A stretch of 28,932 nt of DNA from a virus: the IMG/VR virus record IMGVR_UViG_3300031963_000701, positions 1 through 28,932 of that record; one strand, 5' to 3'. Numbering within the stretch: the stretch's first letter is position 1; every line of letters begins with the position of its first letter. Below the pieces are notes generated by a model. That model saw only the letters and a program-made list of their open reading frames with translations, did no database searches and was not told the origin of the DNA. Below, in pieces: positions 13,631 to 23,000 of the stretch. The position numbers and the translations under genes were made by a program.

Positions 13631-14605
13631 TTAATATCCTACTAATTGGCGTATTACTAAGCTATCATTCTGAATGTTTGTACAACTAAAAGAAGTGGTC
13701 CCAATCCACCAATAACCTATTCTTGCATATGAATTACCCATGATAGGCGCTCTTGATGTTGATCCTGTGCCGAAACCAGAATTGTATTCAGTTAAAAATA
13801 CACAAGCATCATTGTAAGATGATTGATGATAAAGGCCTAATGTATGTCCTACTTCGTGTGAACTGGCTTCGAATATATTTTTCTGTTTATATCCAAGTGC
13901 TTTACTAAAAACAAAACATGGCACATCTAATCCCCATTTGATAGATTCCAAATAAGCAACACCTCCTGCACAAGCAGTCGGTCCACAATAAAACTCAAAG
14001 TTTTCAGTTATTATCACTCGCTGTCTTCTTACAAGAGAAGCTGCATTGTAAACACTTGAATCTGTTGTTACTGCTATTGATGCAAATTGACTAAAATCTT
14101 TTCTGACAGAATCTACGATGTTATTGATTTCAACCGTACTAAGGCCTGAAGGAGTTGCGTAAAAGGGCAACCCTCCGTTTTGAGAAGTCCAATACTGACT
14201 TGTAACATATTGGCCATCAAAATCTAAAAATATAACCCAATTCCCAAATGCTGGAGGTGGAGGAAAAGGCGTAGCGTCACATGCATCACCTATTCCATCT
14301 TTATCACTATCTAATTGATCTGGATTAAAAGTTACCGAGCAATTATCTTGTGAATCAATTATTCCGTCTTTATCAGTGTCTCTTGTTTTTCCGCCACTTC
14401 GCCTAAGAGCAACTTGTTGATCTTTAGGCGACATCCTGGCAACGGCATTAAATTGGGTTATTCCAAAATCACAAGTTTCAGGAGACTTTTTCTTAAAGGA
14501 AATTTGTTTGGTTTCTTCTTTTGTTGGTTCTGTTTGTTTTTTACAGAAGGGTAATAATAAAATTACCACAGTTGCCCATAGTAAAGTTTTTGTTGTTTTA
14601 TTCAT
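13631..14605 (-). CDS. Lipoprotein metzincin metalloprotease with thrombospondin type 3 repeats
   Basis: I start it at the ATG at 14605 (MNKTTKTLLWATVVILLLPFC), 324 aa, because this gives an N-terminal export signal; upstream TTG/ATG codons at 14644/14638 would bury it and overlap the DUF1353 gene. Cys21 after LLLPF is a plausible Bacteroidota lipobox, though not perfect. Residues 77-110 hold two thrombospondin type 3 calcium repeats (DTDKDGIIDSQDNC and DSDKDGIGDACD). The protease domain (about 122-324) has H250-E251-x-x-H254-x-x-G257-x-x-H260 and a Met-turn at M289 (APIMG). It matches the second protease through most of the domain (LDFDGQ, RRxRVIIT, GGVAYLES, PCFVFS). It lacks PPC and T9SS parts. 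Probably anchored at the outer membrane of the infected cell. Confidence 0.9.
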   Translation of the reverse strand: MNKTTKTLLWATVVILLLPFCKKQTEPTKEETKQISFKKKSPETCDFGITQFNAVARMSPKDQQVALRRSGGKTRDTDKDGIIDSQDNCSVTFNPDQLDSDKDGIGDACDATPFPPPPAFGNWVIFLDFDGQYVTSQYWTSQNGGLPFYATPSGLSTVEINNIVDSVRKDFSQFASIAVTTDSSVYNAASLVRRQRVIITENFEFYCGPTACAGGVAYLESIKWGLDVPCFVFSKALGYKQKNIFEASSHEVGHTLGLYHQSSYNDACVFLTEYNSGFGTGSTSRAPIMGNSYARIGYWWIGTTSFSCTNIQNDSLVIRQLVGY

Positions 14606-14616
14606 AATATATGGTT

Positions 14617-15036
14617 TTACACAATTTTGTGCCACCATAACCAACCTAAGATTCTAACAAAAAAGTATCTTAGTTTATTATCGAATTTATTGTCATTAAC
14701 GATATTTGCCCAAAAAAGCATTTCATCATCAACTTGCTTTCTTGTCATTGAATGGTCTCTAATGACATAAAGTCTATCATGAACTAAATATGCGAATAAC
14801 CCATCATTAAAGGGTCTAACGATTGACCATAACCATTTAGGTACTGTAGACATATCATATGTAAAACCTTTCGGAATGTTTATGATTTTTCCGCTACTTA
14901 AAATAATGGTTAATGGTTTCTCTATTCTCCAGTATTTAGAGCTCTTGTCTGAATAAATATAAGATTGTACGATTAAATCATCGGTAAGTAGTTGCTCTAC
15001 TATATTATCCTTAGTTATATAGCCTGCCTTTGCCAT
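14617..15036 (-). CDS. DUF1353-type phage protein
   Basis: A 139-aa protein with the family pattern PKGFTYDMSTVPKWLW (about residues 57-72), then FAYLVHDRLYV, then RKQVDDEMLFWANI. The conserved D, S, T, P and HD residues suggest a small metal-binding or enzymatic fold, but no reaction is established for DUF1353. The C-terminus is hydrophobic (FFVRILGWLWWHKIV) and could touch the membrane. The start overlaps the end of the 148-aa gene by 26 nt. DUF1353 proteins are often found near lysis or tail genes, consistent with this position. Confidence 0.82.
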   Translation of the reverse strand: MAKAGYITKDNIVEQLLTDDLIVQSYIYSDKSSKYWRIEKPLTIILSSGKIINIPKGFTYDMSTVPKWLWSIVRPFNDGLFAYLVHDRLYVIRDHSMTRKQVDDEMLFWANIVNDNKFDNKLRYFFVRILGWLWWHKIV

Positions 15037-15457
15037 TTGCTATTTGATTGGTTACAACTTGTAGATTTTCCGTTCTTATCGATGTAACCTGCTCATTTAG
15101 ACTAATCCATTCGGCATTATTGTTTCCAACACCTGTTGCTATTTGCGTTGTAAGTAAATCCATCATTTCAGTATTTATATTATTATAGCTACCTTCGGGC
15201 TTTTGTGCTAAAATACGAAATACATTTACAAAAGTTTCAACACCAACTGAAACCGTTGCTAAATCATCATCATTCAGAGATTGGCATGTCGTTCTTATAT
15301 CATCTATAACAGGCTGCGATACATTAACAACAAGTCCAATAGATTCTGCTCCGGCCAAATAATTTTTTACAGCGGAATATCTAGCTATTTCACTTAATAA
15401 TATATCAGCAATTAAATAAAAATGTTTTGCTTTAAGTTGTATTTCTATCATATACAT
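15011..15457 (-). CDS. Unknown phage protein, 148 aa
   Basis: A 148-aa protein, no signal peptide. Two close start codons (M1 and M3). The first half is helical (KHFYLIADILLSEIARYS); the second half is polar. No motif recognised. It lies 18 nt after the glycosyltransferase and overlaps the DUF1353 gene, so the three appear to be one transcription unit. A T-rich leader (minus-strand TATATTTATA near 15465-15474) sits only about 8 nt from the start. Confidence 0.7.
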   Translation of the reverse strand: MYMIEIQLKAKHFYLIADILLSEIARYSAVKNYLAGAESIGLVVNVSQPVIDDIRTTCQSLNDDDLATVSVGVETFVNVFRILAQKPEGSYNNINTEMMDLLTTQIATGVGNNNAEWISLNEQVTSIRTENLQVVTNQIANGKGRLYN

Positions 15458-15475
15458 TATTTAATATAAATATAA

Positions 15476-16609
15476 TTATTTTTTATAGTTAAGCATATTT
15501 GTATAAACCTCATAATATCTATCTGCTATAATATCCCAATTATATTGTTTACAAGTATCATAACCGTTTTCTTTTAATTGAAATTTCTGATTATTTGTAA
15601 GTTGTGTAAATTCATAAATTCCATTAGTAATCTCTTGCGGTGTAGAACCACAATATAAACTATTTGAATCGGTTAAGAAATCCGATAACCCATCTACTCT
15701 AGATGATAGTAGTATCGTCTTTGATGCCAACGCTTCTAAAGCAACAATACCAAATGGCTCGTGCTTACTTGGCATTATCACAGCATCGGCTGAGTGTATT
15801 ATATCAATTTTATTTTGGTTGTATACAGGTCCGTAATAATGTATTCCAGATTTATTTTGTAAAGCTTTTTCTAGTGCATTTATCGCTTCCACATCTCCTC
15901 CATTATAAGATCCTACAAAAATTAAATCAACGTCAACTGGTAATTCGGAATCCAATAATTCTACTATTGATTTCATAATGGCAAATCTACCAATATAAAT
16001 AATTTTATATTTTCTATTTCCAGGTAATTTAATTTTATTTTGTTGTTTCCAATTATTCAAATCAATACCATTTGGAATAATATCAGTCTTATCTATAAAT
16101 TGTGGAAAATACTTTGCATACCCATTAGATACATTTATGATTTTATCTGCATTTTGTAACCCAAACCACTCCATCTCAACGTGTGCTTTATGTAACCACA
16201 TACCATCTATTGTATTAAAATCGGCGCACATTTTAATACCAACATTAGCCATGGCATTTGCGGATAAATTCATTGAAACCAATAGGGGAACATTATGATA
16301 CTTTGCCAAATACACTCCCGCAAAATATGTAGACCAATCGTAAGAATGAACAAAATCTGGTTTTGGAAATTTAAGTGCTTCTGCTAAATATACAGTATGC
16401 CCTAATAAAGTATTTATTGAACCATGTTGTATTTGTGGAATTGGATGCGATACTCCAATATAATTTTTATCTTTGATTGTAGTATCTGGATAGCCGACTA
16501 TATTAAATTCAACTCTATCCTTCAATCTTTCATAAATGTTTTTGAATTGTACACCAAGTCCACCTGTCGGTTTAGATATACTATCAGGAAATATACATAA
16601 CACTTTCAT
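15476..16609 (-). CDS. GT-B glycosyltransferase, GT4-like
   Basis: A 377-aa retaining-type glycosyltransferase. The N-terminal half opens MKVLCIFPDSISKPTGGLG, with the Gly-Gly of the acceptor loop at 16-17. The C-terminal half has IIPNGIDLNNW (177-187), YIGRFAIMKS (205-214) and the E284-x7-E292 donor-binding motif in EPFGIVALEALA. Both Rossmann halves are complete, so it should be active with a nucleotide-sugar. The sugar and acceptor cannot be read from sequence. Likely targets are the Ser/Thr-rich fibres encoded just upstream, or host surface glycans to block re-infection. A TAnnTTTG box lies 34-41 nt upstream. Confidence 0.88.
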   Translation of the reverse strand: MKVLCIFPDSISKPTGGLGVQFKNIYERLKDRVEFNIVGYPDTTIKDKNYIGVSHPIPQIQHGSINTLLGHTVYLAEALKFPKPDFVHSYDWSTYFAGVYLAKYHNVPLLVSMNLSANAMANVGIKMCADFNTIDGMWLHKAHVEMEWFGLQNADKIINVSNGYAKYFPQFIDKTDIIPNGIDLNNWKQQNKIKLPGNRKYKIIYIGRFAIMKSIVELLDSELPVDVDLIFVGSYNGGDVEAINALEKALQNKSGIHYYGPVYNQNKIDIIHSADAVIMPSKHEPFGIVALEALASKTILLSSRVDGLSDFLTDSNSLYCGSTPQEITNGIYEFTQLTNNQKFQLKENGYDTCKQYNWDIIADRYYEVYTNMLNYKK

Positions 16610-16642
16610 AACTTACAATTTACAATTTTTTTTTAATAAAAA

Positions 16643-16650
16643 CAAATATA
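16643..16650 (-). promoter_or_regulatory. Candidate -7 box upstream of the glycosyltransferase
   Basis: TATATTTG on the minus strand fits TAnnTTTG and lies in the 42-bp gap before the glycosyltransferase, about 34 nt from its ATG. No -33 TTTG was found. Alone this is weak, since the genome is AT-rich. Confidence 0.3.
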
Positions 16651-16651
16651 A

Positions 16652-17074
16652 TTATGTAAGACCACACGCACCATCAGACATAATTATATCAATAACATCG
16701 CTTGAATTTATTGTTATAGCCGTAAAATTCATCGTTCCATCTGATGTTCTTGATATACATTGCTCCAAAATTGAATTTTTGTACAGCGATACACTAATTT
16801 CTTCAAAAAGTGTTGTAGAAACATTTACAGAAATAGAATTAGTTGTTCCAGAGTGATTACCTGTTAAAAAATCGCCACCGGTTAATGGAAGAGAACCTTG
16901 AATGGCTGTAAATGTAATTCCTGATATTGTATTTATAGTACCCCAAATTGAATTATTATCTACAATTAGGTTTACTCTTTCCCATACTAAATCACTTCCT
17001 AAGTAAATTTTATTAACGGTATTTGATCCCAATCTAAAATCTCCTACACTTATTGAGCCTAATGATATTGCCAT
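16652..17074 (-). CDS. Tail-tip or fibre-associated protein, 140 aa
   Basis: A 140-aa beta-rich protein. It starts MAISLGSISVGDFRLGS, followed by NTVNKIYLGSDLVWE; the motif VNKIYLGSxLVW is common near the N-terminus of many phage tail-tip and virion-surface proteins. The remainder (about 35-140) looks like a beta-sandwich. The start is 2 nt after the stop of the 2105-aa fibre, so it probably decorates or caps that fibre. No enzyme motif seen. Confidence 0.72.
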   Translation of the reverse strand: MAISLGSISVGDFRLGSNTVNKIYLGSDLVWERVNLIVDNNSIWGTINTISGITFTAIQGSLPLTGGDFLTGNHSGTTNSISVNVSTTLFEEISVSLYKNSILEQCISRTSDGTMNFTAITINSSDVIDIIMSDGACGLT

Positions 17075-17076
17075 AA

Positions 17077-20000
17077 TTAAATTATTACATATAAAGTATT
17101 ACTATCAGGTGTTATACCACTATATTCTGCCGATGATAAAGATACTATTTTCAATATAGGTGAAGTTCCAGTAAAAGTATCTCCCAGGTTTGTTATGAAA
17201 GAACCCGATTGTGAGCCGGATCTAATAAGTGCAGATCCTGACACCGTCAATGAACTCGAAACCGTCAATGAACCCGAAACCTCTACTCTAGATCCAGATG
17301 CGTATACTAAATTAGACCGGTTTGAATTACTTGTACCATTACCAATGATAAATGCATAATTTGCTGAGCTTGTTATATTATATGCACCCTGTACATGTTG
17401 GTAGCTACCCGCTGCTATTGTAAAAAATCCTTCAGCATGGGATGCCTCTGCGGATGCGGTTGTTGTATGTCCTTCGGCGTGCGCCCATCTTGCAGATGCC
17501 AAAGTTCTATATCCTTCGCTATGAGATCCTGTATTAGAGCTAAATGTTTCTTGTCCTTCGGAGTGGGAAAACTCACCATTTGCTGTAGTAGAAGATCCTT
17601 CGGCGTGTGAACCTTGTCCAAAAGCAATTGTACTACCACCTTCGGCGTGTGAGTATATTCCTCTTGCTATAGAAAAAATGCCCTCTGCATGCGAATAAGA
17701 ACCGGTTGTCTGTGTTTGAAAACCTTCGGCGTGTGAATAAGATCCTGATGCCCATGTTTCTTGACCTTCAGCGTGTGAGTAGCCTCCTATTGCTTGAGTG
17801 TTAAACCCTTCTGTGTGTGAAGCTACTCCTATTGCTTGTGTAATCCAACCTTCTGTGTGTGAATATGCTCCTATTGCTATTGTTGAAATTCCTTCTGCAT
17901 GCGAGCCTTCTCCTATTGCTTGTGTTGTTCGTCCTTCTGCGTGTGAGTCACTTCCCATCGCTTTTGTTCGGTCTCCTTCTGCGTGTGAATATGAACCCGA
18001 TGCTAATGTTTGGTCTCCTTCTGCATGTGAAAAATTGCCTGCAGCCCAAGTGAGATTACCTTCCGAATGCTGACCGGCATTTCTAAATGAGTTTGCGCTA
18101 AATAGAGAATATATAAAACCATACCCACTTAGGCCGGGTGCACCAATAGTTGTAGTAGATCCATTGGTTGTTACACTGGTTACAACCCCACGTTGCCAAT
18201 TAGTAGTTGGACCACGATCTGATCCGGCGGTATAAATAAATCCAGAGCCAACAGGAAAAATACCTACGAAATTGCCAGTTATTGTTACCGAATTTGATGT
18301 ATATCCCGATATAGCGTAAGATTCTGGATTAGCTGCCCACGTTCCAAATCCTTCAGCGTGAGCATAACCAATACTAGCTACTAAGTTGTAATAACCTTCG
18401 GCGTGCGAATATCCATTTTCACTGCCAGAGCTATATATTATGTTTTGCCTACCTTCTGCATGCGAATATGCAGCAATTACTTCATTATTCCAGCCTTCCG
18501 CATGAGAAAAACTGCCAGATGCTATTGAACCACTACCTTCGGTGTGTGAAGCAAGTCCTATTGCAACGGTATACACTCCCTCAGCGTGCGAATATGAACC
18601 CGTTGTTCTTGTACCAGCACCCTCTGCGTGTGAACCTTCTCCTGATGCTTCTGTGAAGCCACCTTCTGAATGCGACCAGTCTCCTGCTGCTAGCGTATCT
18701 ACACCTTCGGAATGAGCTGCTCTTCCAACAGCATTCCATAACGGACCAGCTGCTTCGGTTTGTTCACCTTCGGCATGTGAATACGCACCCGATGCTCTTA
18801 CACCTAAACCTTCACTATGTGAAAAGCCACCCGATGCCCATGTTTCTCTACCTTCAGCGTGCGAACCTTCTCCGGATGCAAGTGTTATTCCACCCTCTGC
18901 ATGCGACCCAAGTCCACTCGCGACAACATAGGCTGATTCAATCCCTACACCCTCTGCATGTGCGTAGTGTCCGCTTGCTAATGTATAAACTCCTTCAGCG
19001 TGTGAATAGTTTCCTGATGCGTTTGTGGATGCACCCTGTGCATGTGAGTACAATCCATTGGCACCTACATCTAGTCCTTGCTGAAAACTCTGACTAGTAT
19101 GTATAAATCTAAATGAACCAGTTCCAGCAAATGTACTATTCCTATTGAATTGTATTTGAGTATCTGAACCACCAACTGTACTTCCACCGCCTCCGGCCGA
19201 TGATGTATAACTTACTAACCCCGTAGTTGTATTATAAGTTAATACGAAACCGGTATTGTTTACAGCTACGCCACTTACAAACAATGAACCGGAAACAGTA
19301 GTAGATCCAGTTACTATTAATGATCCTGTAATTTGTGTATTACTATTTATAGATACGATTGTACCCGTATCACTTATACTCGAACTTGTAATATGTTCGT
19401 TGCCTGTTCCTTTTAATAATCTATTTTGAGGAATATATATTTCACTACCAAGATTACCATATGTTTCGGGCCCCATAAGCAAAACAGATGAAGTTACAGT
19501 AACACCATCCCCTCTATGAACAAATAGCCATTCATCTTGCACAGAATCATATAACAATGATCCAGAACCCGGAGATGAACCTGAATCTATAACTGCCAAT
19601 CCGCCATATCTAATTGTTGGTGAAGATACATTTGTCGTAATCAGATTTGTTCCTATGTTTAATACCGATGAACTTATATATTGTATTGAAGAACTACCTA
19701 ACACTGTAAGATTACCACTTATAATCAATGAACCACTTATTGATTGATTTGCCGTAAATATATTACTTCCGGTTGTAGCAAAAGATGCGGTTTGATTATT
19801 TCTAACAAATGAGCTAGTCTGTGAATTTATTACAAAACTACTTGTCTGCGAATTAGTTACGAAAGAGCTAGTCTGCGAATTTAATACATAAGGCGAAAGC
19901 ATTGAAGCCGTTTGTGCATTAGCTACAAAGCTTGAAGTTTGTGAATTAGTTACGAAAGAGCTTGTTTGTGTATTTCTAACAAAGCTTGAAGTTTGAGAAT

Positions 20001-23000
20001 TGGTTACAAATTGAGTCGTATCTACTGAACCAGCTCCAACAGCAGATGATGCTGTATAAGTTATTCTGCCAGTAGTTGTATCATATGTTAATACATGCCC
20101 CGATCCGGCCGATAATGCTGCTCCACTTACAAACACCGTTCCGCTTATATTTAAGGCGCCATTTATTGTATGAGAATCAGTTGTTGTATTTCCTATTGTT
20201 ACGGCGTTTTGATTAACAATAAATTCTCCACCAAAAACGGAAAGTGATGATGTTATCGTTACAGATCCTGATACTATCATAGATCCGCTTCTTATTGTCA
20301 ATCCATTCTCATCAAATCTTGCTCTTTCAATTCCCTTAAAATAAAATCTTGTTGCAAAATTATTAGCTCCACCTAAATCAGATCTTGGTTGTATAATCAG
20401 ATCACCAGCTAAGGTTGCGGGATTACCATTTGTTCCGGTATTACTTCCAGCTACTACTATTAGAGATTGTGTAAATGATGAAGATATATTAGTATTGGAT
20501 GCTAAAACATCTCCTATTCTTAAACCAAGACCATCGGTACTACCTCCAAAATGTGCACCACCTGCTACCCATAATTTACTATTTTGTATAGAACCTACAG
20601 TACCTGCCCCAATACCAATACCTGATTGCGTTTGGTATAGAATACTTGAACCTAATGTAGTTGTTGTATTCCATATTGGTATAAAGTTTGTAGTTCCTAC
20701 TAATTGCGAATTTGTAGTAAAGCTTGAAGTTTGTGAGTTTAATACAAATGAGCTCGTTTGAGTATTAGTTACGAAACTACTAGTCTGTGAGCTTATTACA
20801 AATGATGAAGTCTGTGTATTTGTTACAAAGCTTGAAGTTTGAGTATTTCTTACAAAACTACTAGTCTGCGAATTAGTTACAAACTGTGTAGTATCTACTG
20901 AACCAGCTCCAACAGCGGATGATGCTGTATAAGTTATCTGACCCGTTGTAGTATTGTAAGTTAATACATGGCCTGTTCCTGATGAAAGCGCTGCTCCGCT
21001 AACAAAAACAGTTCCACTAACAAATTGGTCGCCACGGAAAGTATTAGAACCAGTCGTAGCAAATGATGCAGTTTGAGTACTTCTAACAAAACTACTTGTC
21101 TGTGAATTAAGTACGAATGAGCTGGTTTGTGAATTTGTCACAAAACTGCTAGTCTGCGAATTTAATACAAAACTACTTGTCTGCGAATTAGTTACGAATG
21201 AGCTAGTTTGTGAGTTTGTTACAAATTGAGTCGTATCTACTGAACCCGCTCCAACAGCAGATGATGCTGTATAAGTTATCTGACCTGTCGTTGTATTATA
21301 TGTAAGAACGTGGCCGGTTCCAGATGAAAGCGCTGCTCCACTAACAAATACAGTTCCACTAATAAATTGACTTCCTCTAAAAGTATTAGAACCGGTCGTT
21401 GCAAATGATCCTGTTTCAGAATCCAATACATATGGAGAAAGCATTGAAGCGGTTTGTGCATTTAGCACAAAACTACTTGTTTGTGAGTTTACTACGAAAG
21501 AGCTAGTCTGTGAGTTTGTTACAAAGCTTGAAGTTTGTGTATTTCTTACAAAGCTACTTGTCTGATTATTCAGTACATATGGAGAAAGCATTGAACTTGT
21601 CTGTGAGTTCAATACAAATTGAGTCGTATCTACAGATCCAGCTCCGACAGCTGCTGAAGCTGTATAAGTTATTTGTCCTGTTGTAGTATTGTAAGTTAAT
21701 ACATGTCCCGATCCGGCCGATAATGCTGCCCCACTTACAAAGATTGTACCGCTAATAAACTGGTCACCACGAAATGTATTGGAGCCTGTAGTAGCAAATG
21801 AGCCAGTTTGAGTACTTCTAACAAAGCTACTCGTCTGTGAATTGGTTACAAATGAGCTAGTCTGCGAATTAGTTACAAATGAGCTTGTTTGTGAGTTTAG
21901 TACATACGGAGATAGCATTGAAGCAGTTTGTGCGTTTAGTACAAAGCTACTAGTCTGCGAATTGGTTACAAATTGTGAAACATCCACACTACCAGCTCCA
22001 ACGGCCGAGGATGCGGTATAAGTTATCTGACCTGTTGTTGTGTTATAAGTTAATACATTACCGTTGCCCGAAGATGCTGCTGCTCCACTAATAAATACCG
22101 TACCGCTAATAAACTGGTCACCACGAAATGTATTGGAGCCTGTCGTAGCAAATGAACCGGTTTGTGTACTCCTAATAAAACTGCTAGTCTGTGAATTAGT
22201 TACGAAAGAGCTAGTCTGCGAATTTACTACAAAGCTTGAAGTTTGTGAATTAGTTACGAAAGAGCTAGTCTGCGAATTTCTTACAAAACTACTTGTCTGT
22301 GAGTTTGTTACAAATTGTGAAACATCTACAGATCCAGCTCCGACAGCTGATGAAGCTGTGTATGTGATTTGACCTGTAGATGTATTATACGTCAATACAT
22401 GGCCAGTTCCAGATGATAATGCTGCTCCACTTACAAAGACCGTTCCACTTATATTTAGTGCCCCATTTATTGTATGTATATCGGTTAATGTGTTTCCTAT
22501 TGTTACGGCGTTTTGATTAACAATAAATTCTCCACCAAAAACTGATAGGGAAGAAGTTATATTAACCGTTCCGCTTATTATTTGATTACCTCTAAAAGTA
22601 TTAGAGCCAGTTGTAGCGAATGATGCTGTTTGTGAGTTTAATGTGAAGCTACTAGTCTGACTATTAGTTACAAAGCTTGAAGTTTGTGCATTTACTACAA
22701 ATGAGCTAGTCTGCGTATTAGTTACGAAAGAACTTGTTTGTGAGTTTAATACAAACGAGCTAGTCTGCGTATTAGTTACGAAAGAGCTCGTTTGAGTGTT
22801 TCTAACAAAGCTACTTGTCTGTGAGTTAGTTACGAATTGACTGGTATCAACAGATCCTCCGCCTATAGCAGAAGACGCTGTATATGTTATTTGTCCTGTT
22901 GTACTGTTGTAAGTCAATACATTACCGTTGCCCGATGATAGTGCTGCTCCACTAATAAACACCGTTCCACTAATAAACTGGTCACCACGGAAAGTATTAC

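Noticed and set aside
17395-18656. Several plus-strand open frames within the SHAEG region
   Set aside because: They are antisense shadows of the 42-bp repeats, with low-complexity Leu/His- or Ser/Ala-rich translations and no separate start signals.
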